Assembly (NCBI RefSeq): GCF_013702265.1
Contig: NZ_CP059348.1
Span: 1,674,001-1,738,000, forward strand
Reading direction: 5' to 3'
Source of the DNA: Providencia rettgeri
GTDB taxonomy: Bacteria; Pseudomonadota; Gammaproteobacteria; Enterobacterales; Enterobacteriaceae
Length of the DNA stretch: 64,000 nucleotides
In this document: positions 55,724 through 64,000 of the stretch, piece by piece
Numbering within the stretch: position 1 is the first letter of the stretch
Layout of the letters: each line of letters starts with the position of its first letter
Position numbers and translations under genes: made by a program
The notes under the pieces: generated by a model
What the model was told of the DNA's origin: nothing
Database searches by the model: none
The model's input: only the letters and a program-made list of their open reading frames with translations

Positions 55724-56698
55724 GTGGCTATCAGTGACAAGTTGCGAAACCAACCCGTGGCGTGCCAGTTGCATGATATTCCGCTGGTGCTGTTTCGCGA
55801 CAGTGACGGGCATGCTGCTGCGCTGCCAGACCGTTGTCCGCACCGTTTTGCGCCATTGAGCGCGGGAAAAGTGTGTGATGGGCAGATTGAATGTCCTTAT
55901 CATGGCTGGCGGTTTTCCGCCGACGGGCGATGTACCCGAGTGCCCGGTACCGACCTTGCGGCGGGAAGTAAGCCGCTGCTCGAGAGTTTTCCTTGTTGCG
56001 AAGCTCATGGGCTAGTTTGGGTTAACCTAAGCACAGAGCGCCCGCTGCTCCCCCCAGTTGCACCTTCTGAGAGCTCACAGATAGTCGATACATTTTGGAT
56101 CACGGATGACGTGCAGTGCTCGCTGCAAGATGCGGCAGAGAATTTTCTTGATGGTTTTCACACCCATTTTGTTCACTCTGGCTGGATCCGTCATGACCGG
56201 CAACGGCAACAAATTAGCGCCCGAGTTCACTCACTGGCAGATGGCGTCGAAGCCGTGTATAGCGAAGAGGGCAAACAGTCAGGATTTATTTCACGATTGT
56301 TTGAGCGTGAGCGTGGAATCAGTATGGGGCGCTTTCGTCTGCCGTGTTTGGCGGAAATTGAGTACCGCGACCGCCGTGACGAGCTCAATCTGCTGGTTAG
56401 CGCTTGGCTAGTCCCTTGTGGAAATGACCAGTTACGCCTGTTTGCACGGATTGCCACTCGACGCGGAAAGCTTCCGGCAGTCATCAAACGTTATGTATTA
56501 AGCAAGTTATTCCGCGTGATCCTCCGTCAAGACCGTCAAATATTGGAGAAAGTCAGTGCCAATAAATTGCGTTTTCAAGGAACCTTACCGACACCGTTGG
56601 ATGGTGAGCAAGATTTACTAGGTCCTAGTATTCGCCAATTACTTGCAGATGGTGAGCCGCTGATGTTTGAGGAGAGGGAGTTCTGTTTTCGGCTTTGA
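55724..56698 (+). CDS. Rieske [2Fe-2S] non-heme iron oxygenase
   Basis: This protein (324 aa from GTG 55724) has the Rieske cluster motif CPH at residues 38-40 and CPYH at 57-60, and the mononuclear iron site N140-x-x-D143-x-x-H146-x4-H151. Both metal sites are intact. It resembles single-component or alpha-type ring or amine oxygenases; the substrate is unknown, and no reductase gene is nearby. The frame extends upstream to a GTG overlapping the preceding gene but is broken by TAG at 55715. Translation may reinitiate at GTG 55724, which has no good ribosome site, or the gene may be impaired. A terminator follows. Confidence 0.8.
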   Translation: MAISDKLRNQPVACQLHDIPLVLFRDSDGHAAALPDRCPHRFAPLSAGKVCDGQIECPYHGWRFSADGRCTRVPGTDLAAGSKPLLESFPCCEAHGLVWVNLSTERPLLPPVAPSESSQIVDTFWITDDVQCSLQDAAENFLDGFHTHFVHSGWIRHDRQRQQISARVHSLADGVEAVYSEEGKQSGFISRLFERERGISMGRFRLPCLAEIEYRDRRDELNLLVSAWLVPCGNDQLRLFARIATRRGKLPAVIKRYVLSKLFRVILRQDRQILEKVSANKLRFQGTLPTPLDGEQDLLGPSIRQLLADGEPLMFEEREFCFRL

Positions 56699-56741
56699 GT
56701 CGCTGCGAGGAATATTGCAATACGCTTTCCAGACATATTTG

Positions 56742-56765
56742 GAGCCTATAAAAAGGCTCTTTTTA
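56742..56765 (+). terminator. Intrinsic terminator after the three-gene cluster
   Basis: GAGCC (56742-56746) pairs with GGCTC (56755-56759), followed by a T-rich tract. Confidence 0.65.
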
Positions 56766-56928
56766 TAGGTCAGTGCCATCAATCTCTCTTTCCATCTTTT
56801 TTCTCAAGTATAAGCCTTCAATTGCATTACTCGGCACTAATGTCATTAAATGGTGTTGACGAGAGTCAACAAACTGCATATTGTTAATGCATGCAAAGCA
56901 AATCCGTAGAATGGTTGACCGCTGTACC

Positions 56929-56986
56929 CCGAAGAAATCTAAGGGTTGATTCGGTTTTTTAAGGCAAGGCGGGTAACCGCCTTTTT
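56929..56986 (+). promoter_or_regulatory. Two terminator-like hairpins in the leader of the HTH gene
   Basis: CCGAA (56929-56933) with TTCGG (56950-56954) and six T residues form one; GGCGG (56968-56972) with CCGCC (56977-56981) and five T residues form a second. The latter ends 15 bases before the ATG at 57002. They may end an upstream short RNA or act as an attenuator. Confidence 0.5.
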
Positions 56987-57001
56987 GATGAGGAGAGCAG
57001 A

Positions 57002-57553
57002 ATGGAACTCTACAATTTCACATTGACGTTATCAGGCGTTCAAATGGAGACGGAGGGTCTTGCCGATGCTCTGTATTCTAACGGTTGTGATGATGCACTA
57101 ATTTGCTACTACGGTAGCTCAGTCTATATAGAATTTGACAGAGAAGCTGAAAGCTTAGATTTGGCAATCAAATCAGCGATTAATGACATTGAAACTGCTG
57201 GTATTGGGGCTATCGTTGAGTCGGTGGACTCGGCTCTAGTTGGTTTGAGTGATATTGCCCAACTTTCCGGTTTAACTCGTCAAGCCATTGCTTTACTTAA
57301 GGACGGCTCACGAGGTAAAGGCGATTTCCCTTGTCCTATCCAACGTATTAGTGGCCAGTCACCACTTTGGGATTGGTCAGAAGTTGCTAAATGGTTGAAT
57401 GATAGCGGTCGCCTCGACAGTAAAGGCGTTCAGGCTCGAGAGCAGTTGGTGAGTAACGCACACACATTGAGCAAGTGGAATCTTGCGTTAAGAATGCGGT
57501 CATTTGGAAATATTAAAGAAGTAGAATCCATCGCATATTCACTTATTTCATAA
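57002..57553 (+). CDS. Putative DNA-binding protein with a helix-turn-helix
   Basis: This 183-aa protein has an N-terminal alpha/beta region (about residues 1-75) that ends GIGAIVESVDS. A MerR/AlpA-like helix-turn-helix follows, with GLSDIAQLSGLTRQAIALLKDG (about 81-102), then PLWDWSEVAKWL. No effector domain beyond the N-terminal part is recognisable. I do not know the family. It lies just upstream of a glutathione peroxidase gene (24-base gap), so a regulatory link is possible but unproven. A GAGGAGAG ribosome site precedes it. Confidence 0.65.
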   Translation: MELYNFTLTLSGVQMETEGLADALYSNGCDDALICYYGSSVYIEFDREAESLDLAIKSAINDIETAGIGAIVESVDSALVGLSDIAQLSGLTRQAIALLKDGSRGKGDFPCPIQRISGQSPLWDWSEVAKWLNDSGRLDSKGVQAREQLVSNAHTLSKWNLALRMRSFGNIKEVESIAYSLIS

Positions 57554-57577
57554 TATTTGATCTTTGAGGGCTTTACG

Positions 57578-58060
57578 ATGACCACTTTTTATCAACTGAC
57601 AGCAACAAGCCTTGGCGGGCAGCGTATTTCTATGGCGGACTACGCGGGTAAGGTGGTTCTCGTCGTGAATACCGCCAGTCATTGTGGCTTTACACCGCAA
57701 TATGAAGGTCTTGAAGCACTCTACAAAAAATATGCAGATCAGGATTTGGTACTGCTGGGTTTCCCTTGCAATCAATTCGGGAAACAGGAACCTGGAGGTG
57801 CTGAGGAAATCGGGCAAACCTGCTACATTAATTACGGTGTAAGCTTTCCGATGTTCGAGAAAATAGACGTCAATGGAAGCGCCGCACACCCAGTATTTCG
57901 TTATCTAAAAAGTGAGTTACCTGGGCTGCTAGGTGGGCGAGTTATGTGGAATTTCACTAAATTTTTGATCGGACGCGATGGTAAGCCAATTAAGCGCTTT
58001 GCTCCGTTCACAACCCCAGAAAAAATGGAAACTGCGATTGTTGCGGCACTGGAAATTTAA
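57578..58060 (+). CDS. Glutathione peroxidase (BtuE-like)
   Basis: This 160-aa enzyme reduces hydrogen peroxide and lipid peroxides. It has the family motifs VVNTASHCGFTPQY (catalytic Cys at about residue 36), LGFPCNQFGKQEPG and WNFTKFLIGRDGK; Gln and Trp of the catalytic tetrad are present. It uses Cys, not selenocysteine. The start ATG 57578 has TTGAGGG upstream. It is similar to, but shorter than, E. coli BtuE. It may be co-transcribed with the upstream HTH gene. Confidence 0.93.
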   Translation: MTTFYQLTATSLGGQRISMADYAGKVVLVVNTASHCGFTPQYEGLEALYKKYADQDLVLLGFPCNQFGKQEPGGAEEIGQTCYINYGVSFPMFEKIDVNGSAAHPVFRYLKSELPGLLGGRVMWNFTKFLIGRDGKPIKRFAPFTTPEKMETAIVAALEI

Positions 58061-58418
58061 GCGCTTTAGTATTTGCAGATTAAATACGAAATATACAGTG
58101 AAGAAGAACACTGAAAATATCGATTAAACTAAATAACGTATATATAGGGGAACTTTAGTATCTGTGGCTAGATAATTGACATCTACAGGAATGTATTTTC
58201 TCTGTGTCGGATTAATATAGTTTTGCTCGGTAGGCTTGTGATAGTAGCATATACTGTAAAATTGGGATTAATAATATTGTTGATATAAATTATACATATG
58301 TTTAAATTTGAAGTTTATTGACTATATTATTAACACGAATTCATATAAACAGCATGTGAGTATCTTTGGTAAAAATTACTGTTCAGGTAATAAGGCCACT
58401 AGATTAGGAAAATTCATA
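58061..58418. other. AT-rich intergenic region before the DUF3644 gene
   Basis: About 360 strongly AT-rich bases. I see no terminator after the peroxidase gene, no repeat and no convincing short gene; it presumably carries the promoter of the DUF3644 gene. Confidence 0.45.
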
Positions 58419-59666
58419 ATGAGCAAGTTTGATAAAGTTGATTTGGCATATGACTTTTTAGTTTCGAGAGAAAAAAACCAAGAGTCTTTTACGGTAGAGG
58501 AGCTGGCTGAAGCTACTGGATGGAAAGCTCAAACATGTAAAACCTACCCAACCAAAACATGGAGTAAATTTATATCTAGAGATGGTAATCAATATACTAC
58601 TCAAGGAATAAAATATATTAGTAAGGAAGATTTTCGGCATGTAAATACTCAAAAATATAAGGACTCAACATCTCAATCAGAAAGAAGTATTAGTTTACGA
58701 AAAGCTAGAGAATTTGCGTTACTTGCAGTTGCAACATATAACAACCCTTTTACTGACTTCAAGACATTCGGTTTTATCGTAAATATTATTATTGCATATA
58801 CATCTCTTTTTCATGCCATTTTTGCCAAAAATGGCACACCGTATACTTATCTTGATGATGATGGAAATCCTAAATTAGTAGATGGACAAGAAAAAGCATG
58901 GGAGTTAAAAGCTTGTTGCCAAGAATATTGGCCTGGTATTGAGTCTGCAGAAAAAGCAAATCTACTATTTCTTATTGGGCTAAGAAATATAATTGAGCAT
59001 CGAGGTCTTCCTGCAATTGATTTATTAACATTTGGTGAGTGTCAGGCTGCAATTAATAATTTCGAAAATATTCTAACTGAAGAATTTGGAGAGGATAATG
59101 TGTTGATGATTAATTTGGCGCTTGCTATGCAACTGACAAGAGCCACTCAACAAGCACAGATTGATGCCATAAAACAATTTCAAACAGAAAATTTTAATGT
59201 AGTTAAAAAATTCATGGATGATTATAAAAATGAGCTATCTGATGATGTAGTTCAAAGTCAACAGTATAGATTAAGAGCATTACTAGTACCTTTAGTTGGA
59301 AAAAATGCTAAACAGTCAGATTTAGCAGTTGAATTTATAAATGTTAATAATTTAAGTGAGGATGAAGTAGAAAAATATGAGTCTGGCATAGCATTCATAA
59401 AGAATGTAGAAAATCAATTCAAATTAAAGCCTAAAAAAGTTGTTTCACTGGTTGAAAAAAAAGAAAAGAGTTTCAATATGGCAACTCATACCAAATTTTG
59501 GAAGTATTATGAAGCTAGGCCGATTCAAATCGACAAAAAGTTTAAAGGAAAATATTGTGGTTATATAGAGGGTTTCGATGGCTATCTATATTGCCAGGAA
59601 TGGGTACGATTTATTTTATCTATCTATAAAGATACAGAGGAACTAAAAAAAGTTCTCGCTTCCTAA
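58419..59666 (+). CDS. DUF3644 / HEPN-type protein, possible RNase-like defence gene
   Basis: This 415-aa protein (ATG 58419, AGGA upstream) has an N-terminal winged-helix-like region (FTVEELAEATGWKAQTCKTYPTK) and a DUF3644 domain starting ALLAVATYNNPFTDF (about residue 100). R189-x4-H194 (RNIIEH) matches the RX4-6H motif of HEPN ribonuclease-like domains, to which DUF3644 has been assigned. It has no obvious antitoxin partner. It is AT-rich compared with its neighbours, which suggests acquisition. Activity as an RNase toxin or defence protein is inference. Confidence 0.7.
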   Translation: MSKFDKVDLAYDFLVSREKNQESFTVEELAEATGWKAQTCKTYPTKTWSKFISRDGNQYTTQGIKYISKEDFRHVNTQKYKDSTSQSERSISLRKAREFALLAVATYNNPFTDFKTFGFIVNIIIAYTSLFHAIFAKNGTPYTYLDDDGNPKLVDGQEKAWELKACCQEYWPGIESAEKANLLFLIGLRNIIEHRGLPAIDLLTFGECQAAINNFENILTEEFGEDNVLMINLALAMQLTRATQQAQIDAIKQFQTENFNVVKKFMDDYKNELSDDVVQSQQYRLRALLVPLVGKNAKQSDLAVEFINVNNLSEDEVEKYESGIAFIKNVENQFKLKPKKVVSLVEKKEKSFNMATHTKFWKYYEARPIQIDKKFKGKYCGYIEGFDGYLYCQEWVRFILSIYKDTEELKKVLAS

Positions 59667-59732
59667 TCAATAAGTAGTTTTTTAGGGGGTAAAAATCCCT
59701 AATAATGCTGGCAAAGTACTTACTAGTTTAAG

Positions 59733-59761
59733 CGCTATCATGATGTAAATGGTAGCGTTTT
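59733..59761 (+). terminator. Intrinsic terminator after the DUF3644 gene
   Basis: CGCTATCAT (59733-59741) pairs with ATGGTAGCG (59749-59757, one G-U), followed by TTTT. The rest of the 320-base gap to 59986 is AT-rich and empty. Confidence 0.7.
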
Positions 59762-59986
59762 AATATTTTTTGTATACGTACCTTGATGTGTGATGATGAT
59801 TTATTTTAAATAAAACAATGGGGTAAATTGGTTTGTTATTATCATTAAATATGGAGATCAAAGTATTTAATTTTAAATTAGATATGACATGTTTACCTTA
59901 TCAATGCTAACCATCAAGTTAACTTCTGTTCTATCAACAAACAAAAAACGCACTTAACAGTATTATTCCATGCAGATATTCTGAGG

Positions 59987-61048
59987 CTATTTCCCTTTCC
60001 CCAAATTCTGTAACTCATTTTCCATAATCATCACTTTCTTCTGGGCGCGTTCATCGCCTTGCTTCGCGGCGAGTCGATACCAATATAAGGCTTTCGCATC
60101 ATCTTGCGGTACGCCCATTCCATACTGATAACACGCTCCGCTGGCATACTGAGCATCACGGCTGCGCTGGTTGGCGGCCTTGATAAACCACTGGCAGGCT
60201 TTCGCTTGGTCGGCGGTGATGCCATCACCTCGAGCGTAAATTAACGCTAAATTAAACTGGGCGGAAACTTCCCCTTGCTGAGCGGCGAGGGTGAGCCACT
60301 TAATAGCGGAAGCGGTATCGCGTTTGGTGCCTTGCCCTGCTAAGTAGAGCATACCTAAGCTATTTTGTGCGGGAGAGAAGCCTAACTCCGCAGAGCGCGT
60401 AAAATACTGAAACGCAGCGGGGTAATTGATTTTGTCATACATCCCCGTTGCGGCTTGATAACCTAATAAATAGAGCGCTTGTGGCTGATTTTTTTCAGCT
60501 AGAGCGAGGTAGATTTGATTGGCTTTTTGAGGGTCTTTATCTCCGACGACACCTGTTTCATACCAATAAGCTAAAGTTAGCTGCGCTGCGGGTAACTGCT
60601 GTGCTGCGGCTTTTTCTAGCCAACTTAATGCTTGTTGTGGATTTTTTTCCAACAAGTTTGGAATGCCTTCTAGAGTATATTCCGCCATATTCATTTGGCC
60701 GATAGGGTCGCCTGCGTTGGCTGCCGCTTCCATCCAATGCAACATCTCTTTGGGGTTTTTACCGACGCCAGCTCCTTGCTGGTACATCAACGCGAGGTTG
60801 ATTTGTGCTTTGGTAAAATGTTGGCTGGCGGAAAGCTTATACCAGTACACCGCTTTATCGAGCTGGCCGTGAGATTGATAAAACATGGCTAAATTGAACT
60901 GTGCTTCCGCTTGCCCGCTATCCGCTAATTGAATTAACGTTTTTTCATCCACGATTGAAGAGGGGGAAACAGGAGCCGCCGTTTTTGCTTGACTCAAATT
61001 AATGAATAATGAGCAAAGGATGATGAAGGGGAGAGTAAACTGTTTCAC
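59987..61048 (-). CDS. Secreted Sel1/TPR-repeat protein
   Basis: This 353-aa protein has a signal peptide (about residues 1-21, ending SQA) and then about eight Sel1-like repeats of roughly 36 residues. Representative cores are AQFNLAMFYQSHGQLDKAVYWYKLSA and AQYASGACYQYGMGVPQDDAKALYWYRLAA. Such repeats form alpha-helical solenoids that bind proteins in the periplasm. There is no enzymatic domain. It is monocistronic. Confidence 0.85.
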   Translation of the reverse strand: MKQFTLPFIILCSLFINLSQAKTAAPVSPSSIVDEKTLIQLADSGQAEAQFNLAMFYQSHGQLDKAVYWYKLSASQHFTKAQINLALMYQQGAGVGKNPKEMLHWMEAAANAGDPIGQMNMAEYTLEGIPNLLEKNPQQALSWLEKAAAQQLPAAQLTLAYWYETGVVGDKDPQKANQIYLALAEKNQPQALYLLGYQAATGMYDKINYPAAFQYFTRSAELGFSPAQNSLGMLYLAGQGTKRDTASAIKWLTLAAQQGEVSAQFNLALIYARGDGITADQAKACQWFIKAANQRSRDAQYASGACYQYGMGVPQDDAKALYWYRLAAKQGDERAQKKVMIMENELQNLGKGK

Positions 61049-61385
61049 TGAGCTTCCTTGGGATGAATTTTAACCATTTATTCCTAATGGGTAGGTTAAC
61101 GGGTTGCAGCCAGCGACGCAATTGCCATTCTTGCTATTCTTAAAATTATTTTTACACATTAAATGATGATAAATCATGATGTTATAAAAAAGATTAAAAA
61201 TAATGAAAAAAAAGATGAACCTTTTGAGGCTATCAAGGGTCTTAATTACATATATATCACTGTTTGCTTGTGTAAACATTCATATATTTACCCTCAACAT
61301 TCATTTCTTTACATGAAGTAATGCAATAATGCATCTATATCGTGTAGTTTGAATTAGTAGTACGATCCTTAATAGAATGCATTAT

Positions 61386-61414
61386 GCCCAGTTTTAGTCG
61401 CTGGGCTTTTTTTT
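61386..61414 (+). terminator. Orphan intrinsic terminator, candidate sRNA 3' end
   Basis: GCCCAG (61386-61391) pairs with CTGGGC (61401-61406), followed by eight T residues. No plus-strand gene ends nearby: the Sel1 gene reads the other way and dtpA starts 650 bases further on. It could end a small RNA from the 61.2-61.4 kb stretch. Confidence 0.55.
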
Positions 61415-61992
61415 GCATAAAATACGACTCTTCCTACAAATACCGCTTTATTTTTATCTCACACCGCTACTTTGTTCGATAAATAAACACATAGTAGTGA
61501 CATCAATAAATAATCACCTATCTAAATTCATTTTCTATTCAGTTTTTATTACCACCAAGACGAAATATCCGCAGGGTGCTGCGTGGTATGTTTGTGGTGT
61601 GTATAAGGTATTACTCTGCGAGTAAAGTGATTAAAGATAGAACAATATGCTTAACATATAGTGAACAAGTGATTATTTAATGGGCGATAATAATTTCATG
61701 ATTTTGTAAAAAATTGAAGTTAATCACGATATGAATCTATAAGCATGGTAATTAATGCTAGCTAAATTATTAGTTTTGGTGCATAAATAGCATATATTGC
61801 TTAATTGATTATTCTGTTTGGATTGGCATATATTCGCCGTAATGCTGAATAAATAATCAAATATGCTTTAACTCATTGAATTTTATGTTCGCGATTCATA
61901 AACAATATTTACACACAGTTTTGTTTGTTTTGAGGTCAGGGATTGATACTCCTCCTACCAAAAGTGAATCTTCTAAAGCTTGAATTCTTGAG

Positions 61993-62036
61993 ACCATAAC
62001 AATGCGAGGGTGCAGACAGCGCCCCGTGGTTTTTTT
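61993..62036 (+). promoter_or_regulatory. Terminator-like hairpin in the dtpA leader
   Basis: ACCAT (61993-61997) pairs with GTGGT (62026-62030) around an inner stem GGGTGC (62008-62013) / GCGCCC (62019-62024), followed by a run of T. It lies 32 bases before the dtpA start, so it could act as an attenuator. Apart from this and the orphan terminator, the gap 61049-62067 is AT-rich. Confidence 0.5.
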
Positions 62037-62067
62037 GCATACGTACAGGTTGTATTAGAGGTAACTT

Positions 62068-63537
62068 GTGTCCACAACAAATAACAAAGAGGAAGTCAGT
62101 CTTAACGCGTTTAAGCAACCTCGTTCATTCTATCTCATCTTTTCTATTGAACTCTGGGAACGTTTTGGTTACTACGGTCTTCAGGGGATCCTCCCAATCT
62201 ATCTCAGCCAAGTGCTTGGCATGTCGGAAGCGGAATCTATTACGCTGTTCGCAGCATTCTCTGCACTGGTTTATGGCTTCGTTGCCATTGGTGGTTGGCT
62301 AGGGGATAAAGTTTTAGGGACTAAGCGTGCGATTGTTCTTGGAACGGTAGTACTGATTGTCGGTTATGCCTTCGTTGCCTACTCTGGGCATGATGTGTCG
62401 ATGGTTTATCTCGGCCTAGCTACCATTGCGGTAGGTAACGGTCTGTTTAAAGCGAACCCATCATCATTATTATCCACCTGTTATGACAAAAATGACCCAC
62501 GTTTGGACGGTGCATTCACCATGTACTATATGTCCGTTAACATTGGTTCATTCTTCTCAATGCTGGCAACGCCATGGTTAGCAAAACATTACGGCTGGGA
62601 TGTTGCATTCTCCCTCAGCGTAGTGGGTCTGATCATCACCTTAATTAACTTCTATATGTGCAAAAAATGGGTCGCAGACCACGGTTCAAAACCGGACTTT
62701 GCACCTGTTGTTATCTCCAAATTACTGATGACTATCGTCGGTGTGGTTGCCCTGATTGCGATTTCAAACTGGTTACTGCACAACTTAGGCATTGCGCGTG
62801 CGGCACTGGCGGTAATTTCTCTAGGTATTTTAGTTATCTTTATCAAAGAGATGATGGCGCTCAAAGGTATTGCTCGTCGCCGTATGGCAGTCGCGTTGAT
62901 CCTGATGCTCGAAGCGATTGTTTTCTTCGTACTCTATAGCCAAATGCCAACCTCACTGAACTTCTTCGCACTGCATAACGTGGAGCATGAAGTTTTCGGT
63001 TTTGCGATTGAACCTGCTCAGTACCAAGCCTTAAACCCATTATGGATCATGATTGGTAGCCCAATTTTGGCGGCAATTTATAACAAAATGGGCGATAACT
63101 TACCGATGCCACATAAATTCGCTATCGGGATGTTACTGTGTTCTGCGGCGTTCTTAGTGCTGCCATTAGGCGCAAAATTCGCGAACGAAGCGGGTATTGT
63201 TTCTGTTCAATGGTTAGTTATCTGCTACGGTTTCCAAAGTATCGGTGAGCTGATGATTTCAGGTCTGGGTCTGGCGATGGTGGCACAGTTAGTTCCACAA
63301 CGTCTGATGGGCTTTATCATGGGCGCATGGTTCTTAACTAACTCTGCTGCGGCATTTATCGCGGGTTATGTTGCTTCTATGGCGGCTGCACCTCAAGGCG
63401 AAATCACCAGTAAAGTTGAATCACTGGCTGTCTACAGCGATGTATTTATGAAGATTGGTCTGGTAACGGGTGCGATTGCTATTGTGATGGTATTCACCGC
63501 GCCGTTATTAAACCGTATGACGCAAGAACAGCATTAA
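62068..63537 (+). CDS. dtpA: Dipeptide/tripeptide permease DtpA (POT family)
   Basis: DtpA (489 aa) is a proton-driven di/tripeptide importer with 12-14 helices. It has the POT signatures [19 protein letters not shown] (ExxER) at about residues 28-47 and [16 protein letters not shown]. It is similar to E. coli DtpA over its whole length, starting with [23 protein letters not shown]-like sequence. The start is GTG 62068 with an AGAGGT ribosome site. A strong terminator follows. Confidence 0.95.
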   Translation: MSTTNNKEEVSLNAFKQPRSFYLIFSIELWERFGYYGLQGILPIYLSQVLGMSEAESITLFAAFSALVYGFVAIGGWLGDKVLGTKRAIVLGTVVLIVGYAFVAYSGHDVSMVYLGLATIAVGNGLFKANPSSLLSTCYDKNDPRLDGAFTMYYMSVNIGSFFSMLATPWLAKHYGWDVAFSLSVVGLIITLINFYMCKKWVADHGSKPDFAPVVISKLLMTIVGVVALIAISNWLLHNLGIARAALAVISLGILVIFIKEMMALKGIARRRMAVALILMLEAIVFFVLYSQMPTSLNFFALHNVEHEVFGFAIEPAQYQALNPLWIMIGSPILAAIYNKMGDNLPMPHKFAIGMLLCSAAFLVLPLGAKFANEAGIVSVQWLVICYGFQSIGELMISGLGLAMVAQLVPQRLMGFIMGAWFLTNSAAAFIAGYVASMAAAPQGEITSKVESLAVYSDVFMKIGLVTGAIAIVMVFTAPLLNRMTQEQH

Positions 63538-63561
63538 TTTGTTCTGTCAGTGATAAAATTG

Positions 63562-63590
63562 AAAAGGGCGATAGAAATATCGCCCTTTTT
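63562..63590. terminator. Bidirectional intrinsic terminator between dtpA and glpX
   Basis: AAAAGGGCGATA (63562-63573) pairs with TATCGCCCTTTT (63578-63589) around a 4-base loop, flanked by T and A tracts. It serves both convergent genes. Confidence 0.92.
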
Positions 63591-63616
63591 TAATGCATGA
63601 TTATTCAAAGCCTATG

Positions 63617-64000
63617 TTATTTAAAATACCGATTGCTAATTAATTTCATCGAACGGTTATTGCCGTTGACTAAAATGGTGCTCGCGCTGCGGCTATGCAG
63701 ATCATTCGAGATACCATTCATCAGGACCGTTGGCGTGATAGCCGTCGCCGAGAAAATCACATCGGACGTATTCACCATCATATCCAATGTTAAAATTTCT
63801 CCAATTTCGATGCCCATTTGTTGGCAACGAATCGCTTCTTGCGCCGCTAACAGTTTATTTTGTTCGGTATCTTCTTTGGCTTTATTACGTGGAACAAGAC
63901 GTGCTTGCATGTCGCCACCTAATGCACGGGCAATGGCTGCACTAATGATGCCTTCTGGTGCACCACCGATACCATACATCATATCAATAGGGTGCTCTGG
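63617..64000 (-). CDS. glpX: GlpX-type fructose-1,6-bisphosphatase class II, C-terminal part, cut by window edge
   Basis: The last 127 codons of an open frame running off the right edge match the C-terminal part of class II fructose-1,6-bisphosphatase (GlpX/YggF). They include YGIGGAPEGIISAAIARALGGDMQAR, the conserved substrate-binding GGAPEG block, and DVIFSATAIT. The metal-binding residues at the N-terminus lie outside the window. It is convergent with dtpA. The GlpX and YggF paralogues cannot be told apart from this piece. Confidence 0.85.
   Translation of the reverse strand, partial: PEHPIDMMYGIGGAPEGIISAAIARALGGDMQARLVPRNKAKEDTEQNKLLAAQEAIRCQQMGIEIGEILTLDMMVNTSDVIFSATAITPTVLMNGISNDLHSRSASTILVNGNNRSMKLISNRYFK

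Noticed and set aside
61413-61625. A 70-aa open frame after the orphan terminator
   Set aside because: It starts in the T tract of the terminator and has no ribosome site; composition is that of AT-rich noncoding DNA.
1-64000. CRISPR arrays, insertion sequences, tRNA and rRNA genes
   Set aside because: I saw no regularly spaced repeats, no transposase, and no tRNA or rRNA pattern; the only dispersed repeats are ERIC elements.

Overview
The window looks like chromosome of a Morganellaceae enterobacterium, most likely Providencia (or a close relative such as Proteus). I infer this from the flagellar gene layout, betT/betIBA and citrate lyase proteins that closely resemble enterobacterial ones, ERIC repeats, and a moderately AT-rich composition with strongly AT-rich intergenic DNA. 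The genus is an inference; no rRNA or marker gene is present.

Region 1 (1-25.2 kb) is a flagellar locus. It holds the end of flgJ, then flgKL (+), fliLMNOPQR and fliFGHIJK (-), fliE (+), fliDST (-), fliC (+) and fliA (+). Together these give the export gate, MS/C ring, export ATPase, hook-filament junction, cap, chaperones, flagellin and sigma-28. Consensus-like sigma-28 promoters precede flgK, fliD and fliC. A non-flagellar, mostly AT-rich block (15.2-20.2 kb) separates fliE from fliT. It carries two paralogous small proteins plus a secreted protein, a DUF1097 membrane protein, a short trimeric autotransporter, a DUF4822 protein and a peptide deformylase.

Region 2 (25.4-40.5 kb) is metabolic and accessory. 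It contains a GNAT, a small secreted protein, the choline-to-glycine-betaine locus (betT divergent from betIBA, with an operator-like palindrome), cutA, a DASS anion transporter, a small lipoprotein, an OYE-type flavin oxidoreductase, a CitMHS citrate transporter and a VanW-family protein. Three ERIC elements lie at 24.2, 25.2 and 39.3 kb.

Region 3 (40.7-42.5 kb) is a two-gene RNA-repair module: an RNA ligase translationally coupled to an HD-Pnk end-healing enzyme.

Region 4 (42.6-53.3 kb) is a complete citrate fermentation locus: citCDEFXG, a CitT-type antiporter and a PrpF-family protein on the minus strand, divergent from the citAB two-component system.

Region 5 (53.4-56.7 kb) is a tightly coupled three-gene cluster I cannot match to a described pathway: an ATP-grasp ligase, a FemAB/GNAT-like acyltransferase and a Rieske non-heme iron oxygenase. 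The oxygenase reading frame carries an in-frame amber codon seven codons after a GTGA-overlapping start. The rest of the window holds an HTH protein with hairpins in its leader, a glutathione peroxidase, a DUF3644/HEPN protein, a Sel1-repeat protein, dtpA and the 3' part of glpX.
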